A stretch of DNA of 64,000 nucleotides from Kitasatospora sp. NBC_00374 (GTDB lineage Bacteria > Actinomycetota > Actinomycetes > Streptomycetales > Streptomycetaceae): the NCBI RefSeq assembly GCF_041434935.1, contig NZ_CP107964.1:2666001-2730000 (forward strand), read 5' to 3'. Position numbers and translations under genes: made by a program. A model generated the notes under the pieces. The model saw only the letters and a program-made list of their open reading frames with translations. It was not told where the DNA came from and did not search any database. Shown in pieces: positions 27,501 to 37,291 of this stretch (its first letter is position 1; each line of letters begins with the position of its first letter).

Positions 27501-29834
27501 TCAGTTGCTGGTGTTGATCGCGGTGTCGTCGATCACGAAGCTCGTCTGCAGCGAGGAGTCCTCGACGCCGTTGAACTTCACGGTCACCGACTGGCCCGCG
27601 TAGGAGGACAGGTCGACCGTCTTCTGGACGTACCCGGTGGCCTTGTTGAGGTTCGAGTACGAGGCGACCGTGGTGCCGTTGACCGTGACGGTCAGCTTGT
27701 CGTACGCGGTGGTGGTGGTGGTCTCCGCCGTGTCGATGTGCAGCCAGTAGCTGAGGGTGGCCTTGCAGCCCACCGGGATGGTCACCGTCTGCGCGGCGGA
27801 GTCCGTGTGGGCGGAGCCGTAGCCGTTCAGCCAGGCCTTCCAGGAGCCGGTGTGCGAGGCCTGCGAGGCGCTGTTGTCGACCACGCCGCTGGTGACGGTC
27901 CACGGCGCGGCGGTGCCGGTCTCGAAGCCCGCGTTGCCGAGCAGCTGCGCCGGGGTGCAGGTGCCGCCGGTGGTGTTGACCGTCCAGGTGAAGCTGGTGG
28001 TGCCGGTCTTGTTGGCGGTGTCCTTGGCGGTGACCGTCACGTTGGAGGTGCCCGCGGTGGTCACGGTGCCGGTGATCTTGCCGGTGGAGGCGTTGATCGA
28101 CAGGCCGGCCGGCAGGCCGGTGGCCGTGTAGGTCAGCGCGCCGGTGCCGCCGGAGGCCGAGATCTGCAGGTTCACCGCGGAGTTGACCAGGGTGACCTGG
28201 TTGCCCGGGTTGGTGACCACGGGCGAGCTCGGCGGGGTCACGGTGCCGACGTTGACGGCGGCCCAGGCGGTGGCGACGGCCGTGTACTCGGCGCTGCCCG
28301 CGCCGTACAGGTCGGTCGCCGCGTTCAGGGTCGCGGTCCGCGCGGCGGCGTAGTTGGTGGTGGAGGTCATGTAGGTGGTCAGCGCGCGGTACCAGACCGC
28401 GGCCGCCTTGTCCCGGCCGATGCCGGTGACGGTGATGTTGTTGAGCGTCGGGCTGTTGTAGCTGACGCCGTTGATCACCTTCGCGCCGCTGCCCTCGGAC
28501 AGCAGGTAGAAGAAGTGGTTGGCGACGCCGGACGAGTAGTGGACGTCCTTGTTGCCGACGGTCGAGGACCAGCTGTCGGCGGAGGCCCCGTCCTTCGACG
28601 GCTTGTCCATGTAACGGAGCGGCGTGCCGTCCCCGTTGATGTTGATGAGCTCGCCGATCAGGTAGTCGGGGTTGTCCGACGGGATGTTGGCGTAGAACTC
28701 GACCATGGTGCCGAAGATGTCCGAGGTGGCCTCGTTCAGGCCGCCGGACTCGCCGGAGTAGTTGAGGTTGGCCGTGGCGGCGGTGACGCCGTGGCTCATC
28801 TCGTGGCCGGCCACGTCCAGCTCGGTCAGCGGGGCGTTGTTGCCCGAGCCGTCACCGTAGGTCATGCAGAAGCAGCTGTCGTCCCAGAACGCGTTGACGT
28901 AGTTCTGGCCGTAGTGGACGCGGCTGTAGGCGCCGACACCGTCGTTGCGGATGCCGTTGCGGCCGAAGGTGTTCTTGTAGTAGTCCCAGGTCGCCGAGAC
29001 GCCGAAGTGGGCGTCGACGGCGGCGGACTCCTTGTTGCTGGCCTGCCCGTTGCCCCAGGTGTCGGTCGACTTGGTGAAGAGGGTGCCGGCGCCGGACGTC
29101 CCGTTGTTCAGGTTGGTGGTGTACATCCCACCGCGGGTGTTGTCCTTCATCTGGTACGTCGAACCCGACAGCGTGGTGCCGATGGTGACGTTGCCGACGA
29201 AGACGCCCTGGCCGGTGCCGGTCTGCACGCCCTCGAACTTGTGGATGACGGTGCCGGTGCTCGCGTCGGTGACGACGTGCAGCTTGCTCGGCGTGCCGTC
29301 CGCCTCGGTGCTGGAGACCACGGTCTCCCAGGCCAGGCGCGGCGAGCCGTCGGCGGCCCAGACGACCAGGCGCGGGGCGGTCTGCAGGCTGGAGCCGGCC
29401 TCCGCGGCCAGCGCGGTGGCCTGCGCCTTCGGGGCGGCCAGCGCCGGGGTGGTGCCGACGCCGTTCAGCGAGGCCTCGGAGGCCCGGTCGACGCTCTTCA
29501 CCGTGCCGGCGGAGGTCTGGTGCACCACCATGTCGCCGCCGAGCACCGGGAGTCCGCCGTAGGTGCGCTCGTAGCGGAAGTGCTGGCTGCCGTCGGCGTC
29601 GCGGAACGCGTCCTTGACGACCAGCTTCTCCTGGCTGCCGAGGCCGAGGGTCTGCGCCAGCGCGGCGCTCTGCTGGCCGGCGGCGGCGAGGGCGGCGGCC
29701 TGGCCGGCGGGCGCGACGGGGGACGGGGCGCTCGGCGCGGCCTGCGCGGCGACCACGGGGAAGCCGGTCACCAGCAGCGCGGTGGTGGCGGCGAGGGCGG
29801 CCAGACTCGTCCGGACATGGGTGTGACGGGACAA
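27501..29834 (-). CDS. Secreted M4 (thermolysin-type) metalloprotease
   Basis: A 777-residue secreted zinc protease. Signal peptide about 1-32; FTP/PepSY propeptide to about 205 (FRYERTYGGLPVLGGDMVV). The M4 catalytic domain has the zinc motif HEMSHGVT (His344, Glu345, His348) and GGLNEATSDIFG (third ligand Glu). M4_C extends to about 505. An Ig-like putative domain (about 520-605) and a C-terminal jelly-roll/P-domain-like module follow. The start is TTG 29834, supported by AAGGAG at 29841-29846. The propeptide implies self-processing outside the cell. It probably supplies peptides during growth on protein. Confidence 0.92.
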   Translation of the reverse strand: MSRHTHVRTSLAALAATTALLVTGFPVVAAQAAPSAPSPVAPAGQAAALAAAGQQSAALAQTLGLGSQEKLVVKDAFRDADGSQHFRYERTYGGLPVLGGDMVVHQTSAGTVKSVDRASEASLNGVGTTPALAAPKAQATALAAEAGSSLQTAPRLVVWAADGSPRLAWETVVSSTEADGTPSKLHVVTDASTGTVIHKFEGVQTGTGQGVFVGNVTIGTTLSGSTYQMKDNTRGGMYTTNLNNGTSGAGTLFTKSTDTWGNGQASNKESAAVDAHFGVSATWDYYKNTFGRNGIRNDGVGAYSRVHYGQNYVNAFWDDSCFCMTYGDGSGNNAPLTELDVAGHEMSHGVTAATANLNYSGESGGLNEATSDIFGTMVEFYANIPSDNPDYLIGELININGDGTPLRYMDKPSKDGASADSWSSTVGNKDVHYSSGVANHFFYLLSEGSGAKVINGVSYNSPTLNNITVTGIGRDKAAAVWYRALTTYMTSTTNYAAARTATLNAATDLYGAGSAEYTAVATAWAAVNVGTVTPPSSPVVTNPGNQVTLVNSAVNLQISASGGTGALTYTATGLPAGLSINASTGKITGTVTTAGTSNVTVTAKDTANKTGTTSFTWTVNTTGGTCTPAQLLGNAGFETGTAAPWTVTSGVVDNSASQASHTGSWKAWLNGYGSAHTDSAAQTVTIPVGCKATLSYWLHIDTAETTTTTAYDKLTVTVNGTTVASYSNLNKATGYVQKTVDLSSYAGQSVTVKFNGVEDSSLQTSFVIDDTAINTSN

Positions 29835-30371
29835 TGCAGACTCCTTATCCGACCGTTCGCGGGGTCACGAGCGGTGGAGAGAACCTGGGCCGCGGGGTTG
29901 CGGCGCAGCGGGGGCCCTGCCGCTGGTGCGCGGCATGGGTGCGGTGCAATCAGGAGCGGGTACAGAGTGGAGCCGGTAGCGCTGAACCTGCGCTGGATCG
30001 GCTGCCCCCGGGGGGTGGGGCCCCCTCGCGTCTGCAGCCGGGGGAATCGTGGCAGCAAACGGACCGTGAATGACAGATGCATGCCACTGATTGGCCAATT
30101 AGCGTCAATGGCACCGCGCGGCCGGCCCGGTGCCACCGCCGAGCCTGCTGCACATGGATGTCATTGCGGCTCGGCAGCGATCGAGCTAGCGGGACCACTG
30201 CACGCGTAGACCGGCCGAACGACCGGTCGGCGTCAGGAGGACATAAGGGCCGGTACATGCCAAGTTTTTCCGGCCGCCATGGACGGTTTCCGGCCACCCG
30301 GCGTCACACGGTCCGAAACGCGCCCCAGGGGCCCCGCGACCGCGGAGCCCCTGGAGACGCCCGACTGATCG
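29835..30371. other. 540-bp region upstream of the M4 protease
   Basis: No supported gene. It contains the perfect palindrome ATTGGCCAAT (30090-30099) in an AT-richer patch about 255 bp before the protease start, a possible regulator site or promoter region, and a hairpin near the right end that ends the pullulanase transcript. Confidence 0.45.
30325..30354 (-). terminator. Hairpin after the pullulanase gene
   Basis: CCAGGGGCCCCGCG pairs with CGCGGAGCCCCTGG apart from one mismatch, 17 bp beyond the stop at 30372. Confidence 0.6.
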
Positions 30372-33300
30372 TCAGTTCTGTACGAACACCGCCACCGTCC
30401 GCCCGGGCACGGTGAAACCGCCGGTGGCCGGATCGAACCCTGCCTGCTTGACCACCGGGTCGGCCCCCTGGGCCTGCACCCGGTGCAGCGACTGCGCGGT
30501 GCCCGCCAGCGCGTCCACCGACTGCCGCTGAGCGGTCGGGGTCGCGTTGAACACCACGGTGATGCCCTTCTCGGCCCCCTTCAGCCCGGAGCCGTCCAGG
30601 TGCATGGTGATCACACCGGGCGTCTCGCCGGCGGTGCCGGAGAGCGGGAAGGACAGCCGCCGCTGGACCTCGGCGGCGCTGCTCAGGGCGAACAGCGGTG
30701 AGGACTGCCGGATCTGCAGGTACTGCCGGTAGAGCGCGCTGCTCGCCCCCGTCTCGTTGCAGCCGACGGTCAACCGGGGGTCGGCCAGCAGGGACTTGGC
30801 GGTGGGCCACATCGAGCGGTTGTCGGCCGCCATCGGCACACCGCGGCCCCAGCCGTTGCCCTGCCCGCAGTCCCAGTGGATCGCGTTGAACCAGTCACCC
30901 GAGTCGTAGGAGTTGGCGTCCAGCGACTTGGAGCGCAGCAGGTCGCTGCCGGCCTGGGCGAAGCCGGGCCCCTGCGTCAGGGCCGTCAGCGACAGACCGA
31001 GCGCCTGCATCCGGGCCCGGTCGGCGGGCGAGGTGGACTGCGGCAGCTTGTAGGCGAGGGCGTCGAAGAGGTCCGCGTTGTCGTGCGCGTCCAGGTACTC
31101 CACCGCCTCACCGGGCGCGGCGGCGTAGCCGGTCGGGGCGCCGTTGTAGTCGACCCCGGCACCGCTGACGGCCTTGCCCGAGCTGTCGGTGAAGGTGAAT
31201 CCGGCCAGATTTCCGGTCAGCCCGACCTTGATCTGGTCCATCTGGTGCAGCAGCCGGGCCTTCTGCTGTTCGGGGGTGCCGTTGTCCGCCGAGCCGTTCG
31301 GGTCGGTGTACAGGCCGGAGGCGAAGCCCTGCTGCGGCGCGGAGGAGAGCTGGAAGTTGCCGCCCCGCCCGGCGTCGCGGACCCGGTCGTTGAAGGTGGC
31401 GATCCCGGTGCCGGCCATGTTGGCCTGGGTGGCCTGGACGAACCGGGCGTCGTTGGCGACGGTGCCGAAGTTCCAGCCCTCGCCGTACAGGAAGATGTCC
31501 TTGCCCTCGACGCCGTCCCGTTCCCGGGTCAGCCCGCGCAGCGCGGACTGCACGTCCAGCATGGTGGACTTCGGGTCGAGCCCCATCAGGTCGAAGCGGA
31601 ACCCGTCGACCCGGTACTGCCGCGCCCAGGTCACCACCGAGTCGACCACCAGCTTGTTCATCATGGCGTGCTCGGGGGCGGTGTCCGCGCAGCAACTGTC
31701 CGTGGTCACCTGGCCGTTGTCGCCGAGCCGCTGGTAGTAGCCGGGCACCACGCGGTCGAGCACCGAGTGCTCGGCCTGCCCGGCGGCGGCGGTGTGGTTG
31801 TAGACCACGTCGAGCACCACCCGCAGCCCGGCCTCGTGCATCGCCTGGACCATCGCCCGGAACTGCACGGTCCGCGCGGTGCCGGTGGGGTCGGTGGCGT
31901 ACGAGCCCTCGGGCACCGTGTAGTGCAGCGGGTCGTAGCCCCAGTTGTAGGCGTCGTCCGCCTGGACGGCCGCCACGCACTCCTGCTGCTTCTCGCCGTC
32001 GGCCGGCAGCGCGGCGAGGTCGCAGGCGGGCAGCTTCTGCTCGGCCCGGTTCTCCCGGATGGTGGCGATGTCGAAGGTGGGCAGCAGGTGGATGGTGGTG
32101 ACGCCGGCCTTCGCCAGCTCGCGCAGGTGCTGCATGCCCGCCGAGGCGGACTCGGTGAAGGCCAGGTAGGTGCCGCGCTCCGGGGCCGGGACGCTGGTGT
32201 CGGCCACCGAGAAGTCGCGGACGTGCAGCTCCTGGATCTGCTGGCGGACGGCGGGGACGGCGGCCGGGGTGCGGTGCGCGTCCCAGCCGGCCGGCTTGTT
32301 CGCCCGGTCGCCGAGGTCGGTGACCAGGCTGCGCTTCGAGTCGGCCGACAGCGCGACCGAGTACGGGTCGGTGACGGTGTTGGTGACCAGCTGCTGCACG
32401 CTCGGCGCCCACACCTTGACCTGGAACAGGTAGTAGCGGCCGTCGAGTTCGCCCGCGTCCCGGGTCAGCGACCAGACCCCGCTGGCGTCGTCCCGGCGCA
32501 GCGGCACCGTTCTCGGGGTGCCGCCGGTGGCCCGGTCGAAGAGCTGGACGGAGACCTCGGTGGCGGTCGGCGCCCAGAGCGACAGGGTCACCCGGCGGCA
32601 GTCGCGGCGCAGCCAGTCGCCCTGGGTGCGGTTGCTGTAGACCGGCCCGAGCGCGGCCCCGGCGGCCTTGGCCGCGTACAGGTCGTCGAGCACGCCCGGG
32701 ATCTGCACGCCGGTGGCGGCCAGGACGGCGCCGTTCGGCAGGTGCTCGGTGAAGAGCAGCTGACCGCGCAGCGCGGCGGTGACCCGTCCGGTGTCGCGCT
32801 GGTCGACGGTGAAGGCCCGGTAGCCCGCCAGGTGCGGGTACTTGGTCTTCTGGGCCGCGGTCAGGCCGGCCGCCGGGGTGAGCCGGATCCAGTGGCCGGG
32901 CTTGGTGAGCGCGCCCTTGTCGGCCTTGATCCCGCCCTCGGGGTCGTAGACCAGCTGGGCGCTGGTTCCGCCGGCCAGCGCGGCGTCGCCGGCGCCGTAC
33001 CCGGCCGGGACCACCACGGTGCGGGCGTCGATCCACTGGGCCCGCGCGGAACCGAGGTCGAGCTGGGAGCTGCTGCCGGGGGCCTGCGGGAGGAGGTGGC
33101 CTTCCTGGCCTCCGATGATCCAGATCTCGCGGCCCGTGGTGGCGAGGTCGAGCGACTGGTCGGTGGGCAGGTCCTTGTCGTTGCCGTTGTGGATGATGTA
33201 GCTGAGGCTGGTGGCGCCGGCCGCGAGCGGCACCTCGAAGACGGCGCCGAACGCGTCCCGGCGGGCGGGCGGCAGCGGCTTGCCCCAGTCGGTCGGGGTG

Positions 33301-35906
33301 GCGGCGCCGGTCCAGTCGTGCAGGCCCCAGCCGTCGTAGGCGCCGTCGGCCCGGTGGTAGTGGATGACGGCGGTGCCGGCCGGGACGGGGACGGCCGGGT
33401 CGGGGTTGGCGGTGCGGACGGCGGGGTCGCCCTCCTTGAGCCAGACCTCCCCGGTGCTGCCGAGCTCGATGTGGCGGTCGGTGTCGACGTCCTTGGCGCC
33501 GTCCTTCTCCACGATGAAGCCGAGGTCGGCGGCGCCGTTCTTGAGCTTCACGTAGGCGAAGGCGCCGTAGGCGTCCCGGCCGACGAAGGGGTGGCCGGCC
33601 GGCCACGGGGTGGACTCGCCGTCGGCGAGGTCGCCCCAGGCGTAGAGGTTCCAGCCGTCGTAGTCGTTGTTCTTGCGCTGGTAGTGCACCACCGCGTACG
33701 GGCGTGAGCTCGCCGTGGGCACCGGCTTGGGCGCGGGGGTGCCGGTGGTGAAGCTGCCGGTCGCGGAGCGCAGGTGTCCGGCCGAGTCGCGGACCACGGC
33801 CTTGTAGCGGACCACCGTGCCCGGCGCGACCGCGCCGAGGTCCTGGGTGACCCGCCAGTCGCCGTTGTCGGCGGTGCCGAGGGTGCGCCAGGGGCCGTTG
33901 CCGATCTGCGCGGCGAAGCTCACCCGGTCGAACCCGCCGCCGGCCACCTCGGCACCGACGGTGACCGTGCCGCTGGAGCCGTCGGCCGGGGGCCGCACGG
34001 TCAGCGCCGGGGCGGCGGCCGGGGCGGCGAGCCGGCCGGCGGCCTCCAGCACCACGGAGGAGAGCGGCGGCACGGTGACGGTGATCTTCTTGTCGGCGCC
34101 GGTGGTCAGCCGCTCCCCGGCAGCGGGGTAGAGCCGGTCGAAGGCCAGGCCGGCCGAGTAGGTGGCCAGCGTGACGGTCTTCGCCTCGGCGGCGTTGTTG
34201 ACCGCGACCAGGTACTCGACCTGCTCGGCGGCGTCGATCCGGGAGAAGGCGTACACCCCGGGCCCGTCGGCGGCGTAGCGCTCGATCTGGGCGCCGTCGG
34301 CCAGTGCCGGGTGGTCCTTGCGGAGCTTGGCGAGGGCGGATATGCCCTGGTAGAGCGGGCCGCTGCGGCCGTAGCGGTCGGCGGAGCCGGCGGCGCCGCC
34401 GATCACCGGGTCGCTGTTGTAGGACGGGGTCCTGGAGGCGAACATGTCCTGCCGGGCGTCCTTGTCGCCGCCCGCGCCGGTGAAGCCCTGCTCGTCGCCG
34501 TAGTAGACGACCGGCTGGCCGCGGGTGAGGAACTGGAGCTCGTTCGCCAGCCGGTCCTTCGCCAGCAGCTGCTCGGGGCTCGCGGAGGGGTTGTCGGCGC
34601 GCAGGAAGGAGCCGATCCGGCCCATGTCGTGGTTGCCGAGGAAGGTCGGCAGCTCGTACGCGTCGGTGTCGGCGGTGGTGTAGCGGTAGTCCTGGCCGTA
34701 GACCGAGGCCAGGGCCTTGGCCGAGCCGTTCTGCGAGGTGAACGAGCGGGCCGCCTCCTGGAACGGGAAGTCCAGGGTGGCCTGCAGCCGGCCCTTGGTG
34801 ACGTACGGCGAGGTGACGGCCGGGTCGCCGGAGTAGACCTCGCCGAACATGAAGAACCGCCGGTTGCCCTGCTCGGCCGCGTACTTCTTGAGCGCCGGCG
34901 CCCACTGCTGCCAGAAGGCGAGGTCGACGTGCTTGACCGTGTCGATCCGGAAGCCGTCCACGCCGGTCTCCCGGACCCACTGCTCGTAGACCTTCTTGAA
35001 GCCCTCGACCACCCGCGGGTTCTGGGTGTCGAGGTCGTCGAGGCCGGAGAAGTCGCCCTCGGTGGCGGACTCGCCGGCGAAGGTCGAGTTGCCGCGGTTG
35101 TGGTAGAGCGCGGGGTCGTTCAGCCAGGACGGGGTCTTGGCGGTGGCGTCGGCCTTGGTGCGCAGCACCGGGCTGTACGGGAAGGAGTCGGCCGTGATCG
35201 CGGGCCACTTCGCGCCCGCGTCGGCGAGGGCGGTCTCGTCGACCGGGTTGCCGTCGGCGTCCAGGGTCGGGTAGGCGCCGGTGGAGCGGTAGCCGGAGGC
35301 CTGCTCGCGGTTGTCGAGGACGTCGGCGGTGTGGTTGGTGATGACGTCGAAGAAGACCTTGATGCCCTTGCCGTGCGCCTTCGCGATCAGCTCCTTGAGC
35401 TGGGCGTTGGTGCCGAAGTGCGGGTCGACCTGGGTGAAGTCGGTGATCCAGTAGCCGTGGTAGCCGGCCGACGCGTCGGCTCCGCTGCCCTGTACCGGCT
35501 TGTTCTTGAAGATCGGTGCCAGCCAGATCGCGGTGGTGCCGAGGTCCTGGATGTAGTCGAGCCGGTCGATCAGGCCCTTGAGGTCACCGCCGTGGTAGAA
35601 GCCCTTGTCGGCGGGGTCGAACCCGTTGTCCAGCCGGCCGCCGGTGATACCGCCGGCGTCGTTGGCGGTCGAGCCGTTGGCGAAACGGTCCGGCAGGACG
35701 AAGTAGAACTGCTCCCTGGTCAGGTCGTGCCGGCCCGCCGTGGCCGCGAGCGCGGCGTCGGACGGCGGTGCGGGCGCGCCGGCGGCGGCGACCGGGGCCG
35801 CGCCGAGCGTGACGGCGATCAGGGATGCGGCGAGCAGTACGGCGGCTCGGCCGGGACTGCGGTAGGGCGTCGTGCTCCGGGGCGGGCGGGGCTGGACTTC
35901 GGCCAC
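30372..35906 (-). CDS. Secreted two-domain amylase-pullulanase
   Basis: A 1,844-residue secreted enzyme with two GH13 modules. The signal peptide ends near residue 42 (APVAAAG). The first GH13 (about 55-660) has [12 protein letters not shown] (Asp), FMFGEVYSG (Glu) and FLGNHDMG (Asp). A linker domain leads to two CBM41-like modules (about 735-825 and 845-945; VHYQRKNNDYDGWNLYAWGD, VIHYHRADGAYDGWGLHDW). A pullulanase N2 domain and the second GH13 (about 1180-1700) follow, with RVDGFRFDLMG, FLYGEGWNFG and LDAHDNADLF. The two halves should cut alpha-1,4 and alpha-1,6 bonds respectively. GTG 35906 is preferred over the long frame from 35999, which would run into the operator. Confidence 0.9.
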   Translation of the reverse strand: MAEVQPRPPRSTTPYRSPGRAAVLLAASLIAVTLGAAPVAAAGAPAPPSDAALAATAGRHDLTREQFYFVLPDRFANGSTANDAGGITGGRLDNGFDPADKGFYHGGDLKGLIDRLDYIQDLGTTAIWLAPIFKNKPVQGSGADASAGYHGYWITDFTQVDPHFGTNAQLKELIAKAHGKGIKVFFDVITNHTADVLDNREQASGYRSTGAYPTLDADGNPVDETALADAGAKWPAITADSFPYSPVLRTKADATAKTPSWLNDPALYHNRGNSTFAGESATEGDFSGLDDLDTQNPRVVEGFKKVYEQWVRETGVDGFRIDTVKHVDLAFWQQWAPALKKYAAEQGNRRFFMFGEVYSGDPAVTSPYVTKGRLQATLDFPFQEAARSFTSQNGSAKALASVYGQDYRYTTADTDAYELPTFLGNHDMGRIGSFLRADNPSASPEQLLAKDRLANELQFLTRGQPVVYYGDEQGFTGAGGDKDARQDMFASRTPSYNSDPVIGGAAGSADRYGRSGPLYQGISALAKLRKDHPALADGAQIERYAADGPGVYAFSRIDAAEQVEYLVAVNNAAEAKTVTLATYSAGLAFDRLYPAAGERLTTGADKKITVTVPPLSSVVLEAAGRLAAPAAAPALTVRPPADGSSGTVTVGAEVAGGGFDRVSFAAQIGNGPWRTLGTADNGDWRVTQDLGAVAPGTVVRYKAVVRDSAGHLRSATGSFTTGTPAPKPVPTASSRPYAVVHYQRKNNDYDGWNLYAWGDLADGESTPWPAGHPFVGRDAYGAFAYVKLKNGAADLGFIVEKDGAKDVDTDRHIELGSTGEVWLKEGDPAVRTANPDPAVPVPAGTAVIHYHRADGAYDGWGLHDWTGAATPTDWGKPLPPARRDAFGAVFEVPLAAGATSLSYIIHNGNDKDLPTDQSLDLATTGREIWIIGGQEGHLLPQAPGSSSQLDLGSARAQWIDARTVVVPAGYGAGDAALAGGTSAQLVYDPEGGIKADKGALTKPGHWIRLTPAAGLTAAQKTKYPHLAGYRAFTVDQRDTGRVTAALRGQLLFTEHLPNGAVLAATGVQIPGVLDDLYAAKAAGAALGPVYSNRTQGDWLRRDCRRVTLSLWAPTATEVSVQLFDRATGGTPRTVPLRRDDASGVWSLTRDAGELDGRYYLFQVKVWAPSVQQLVTNTVTDPYSVALSADSKRSLVTDLGDRANKPAGWDAHRTPAAVPAVRQQIQELHVRDFSVADTSVPAPERGTYLAFTESASAGMQHLRELAKAGVTTIHLLPTFDIATIRENRAEQKLPACDLAALPADGEKQQECVAAVQADDAYNWGYDPLHYTVPEGSYATDPTGTARTVQFRAMVQAMHEAGLRVVLDVVYNHTAAAGQAEHSVLDRVVPGYYQRLGDNGQVTTDSCCADTAPEHAMMNKLVVDSVVTWARQYRVDGFRFDLMGLDPKSTMLDVQSALRGLTRERDGVEGKDIFLYGEGWNFGTVANDARFVQATQANMAGTGIATFNDRVRDAGRGGNFQLSSAPQQGFASGLYTDPNGSADNGTPEQQKARLLHQMDQIKVGLTGNLAGFTFTDSSGKAVSGAGVDYNGAPTGYAAAPGEAVEYLDAHDNADLFDALAYKLPQSTSPADRARMQALGLSLTALTQGPGFAQAGSDLLRSKSLDANSYDSGDWFNAIHWDCGQGNGWGRGVPMAADNRSMWPTAKSLLADPRLTVGCNETGASSALYRQYLQIRQSSPLFALSSAAEVQRRLSFPLSGTAGETPGVITMHLDGSGLKGAEKGITVVFNATPTAQRQSVDALAGTAQSLHRVQAQGADPVVKQAGFDPATGGFTVPGRTVAVFVQN

Positions 35907-35961
35907 GGCTGGCTCTCCCTCGATGCGGCTCGTCGTCGATGAGTGGCCGGACCGTAGCGCG

Positions 35962-36000
35962 CTGAAATATGTTTCAGCAAGATGCAGAAAATGTTGCAAG
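35962..36000 (-). promoter_or_regulatory. Candidate pullulanase operator region
   Basis: The inverted repeat CTGAAA-TATG-TTTCAG (35962-35977), TTTCAGCAAGATGCAG (35972-35986) and TTGCAAGCA lie in an AT-rich patch 56 bp before the pullulanase start. The element resembles that before the alpha-amylase, suggesting one maltodextrin-responsive regulator. Confidence 0.45.
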
Positions 36001-36151
36001 CAGGGTCTTGACCGAACCGTTGTGCAGACCGCAGAGTCGGTACCGAGCGCGCCCGCCGGACACCTGACCCCCGGCGGGCACCCTCACTCCGGCCAAAGCC
36101 CAGGTCAAAAACGTCCACCCCGGTTCGACCGCCCGTTACCCGCGAGCAACA

Positions 36152-37234
36152 ATGGTCGATATGCGCCCCTACACCTCTCCTTCCCCTACCCCTGCAGGGG
36201 GACAGTCGGTGAAGAATCCCCGACCACAGGATGAGCAGGCGGCCACGAGACGTCTGGCAGACTTCTCCCCCATGGGGGAATCGACCGAGATCCATGCAGC
36301 CGGCGCCGACCGCGCCGCCGCGGCGCCCACCGGCGGTTCCGTTCCCGTCGCCGCCCGACCGGGCCGGCCGGCGGACGGAGCCACCCGCGTCGCCCAGTCA
36401 CCGACCGCCGCCCTGCGCGGCCGGGTCCGGGAGCAGCGCCGGCGGCCCGCCCGCCCGCGGCTGTGGTTCGAGCTCGCCCTGATCGGCATCAGCTACTGGC
36501 TCTACTCGCTGGTCCGCAACGCCGTCCCCGAGCAGGCGTCGATCGCCCAGCGCCACGCGACCTGGATATGGGACTTCGAGCGCGCCCTGGGCGTAGCCGT
36601 GGAGCGCTCGGTGAACCACGCGATCGACTCGGTCGGCTGGCTGATCGTGGGGATGAACTACTACTACGCGACCCTGCACTTCATCGTGACCATCGGTGTG
36701 CTGGTCTGGCTCTACCGCAGCCACCCCGGACGCTACGCGGCGACCCGCACCGTCCTGTTCGTCACCACCGGCATCGCCCTGGTCGGCTTCTACTTCTTCC
36801 CGCTCGCCCCACCCCGGCTGATGACCGGCGGGAACTTCGTCGACACCGTGGCCGCACACCACACCTGGGGCTCGATGGCCTCCGGCCCGGCCGCCCACGT
36901 GTCCAACCAGTACGCGGCGATGCCCTCGATGCACATCGGGTGGTCGCTCTGGTGCGGACTGACGATCTTCTTCCTGGCCCGCCCGCTCTGGGTCCGGATC
37001 CTCGGCCTGGTCTATCCGGCCGCCACCCTGGTGGTCATCGTCTCCACCGCCAACCACTTCTGGATGGACGCCGTCGGCGGCGCCCTCTGCCTGGGCGTCG
37101 GCTTCCTGGCCGCCCGGGCCGTCTACCACGTCTGGGCCTACCAGCTGCCGAAGGTGACCGTCGCCGTCCCGGACGGCGACGAGGTCACCGTCCCCGAACA
37201 GTGGACGGCCGAGGTCGGCGCCGGCCGGTCCTGA
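36152..37234 (+). CDS. PAP2-superfamily integral membrane phosphatase/transferase
   Basis: A membrane protein of up to 360 residues with about six hydrophobic helices after a disordered N-terminus. The PAP2 catalytic motifs are NQYAAMPSMHIGWSLW (His) and STANHFWMDAVGG (His and Asp), the form seen in inositol-phosphorylceramide-synthase-like PAP2 proteins. It probably acts on phospholipid or isoprenoid phosphates on the outer membrane face. The start is uncertain: ATG 36152, ATG 36161, GTG 36209 and ATG 36272 are all in frame; the last gives a start resembling relatives. It is divergent from the pullulanase gene. Confidence 0.75.
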   Translation: MVDMRPYTSPSPTPAGGQSVKNPRPQDEQAATRRLADFSPMGESTEIHAAGADRAAAAPTGGSVPVAARPGRPADGATRVAQSPTAALRGRVREQRRRPARPRLWFELALIGISYWLYSLVRNAVPEQASIAQRHATWIWDFERALGVAVERSVNHAIDSVGWLIVGMNYYYATLHFIVTIGVLVWLYRSHPGRYAATRTVLFVTTGIALVGFYFFPLAPPRLMTGGNFVDTVAAHHTWGSMASGPAAHVSNQYAAMPSMHIGWSLWCGLTIFFLARPLWVRILGLVYPAATLVVIVSTANHFWMDAVGGALCLGVGFLAARAVYHVWAYQLPKVTVAVPDGDEVTVPEQWTAEVGAGRS

Positions 37235-37291
37235 CCCCGCACGACACCCCGATGCCCCGCCCGGACCGGCTGCCGGCGGGGCACCGCCGTC

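Noticed and set aside
30256..30415. Small plus-strand frame with AGGAGG about 17 bp upstream
   Set aside because: Its spacing is too long, its product is Arg/Pro-rich, and it runs through the pullulanase terminator into antisense of the gene.
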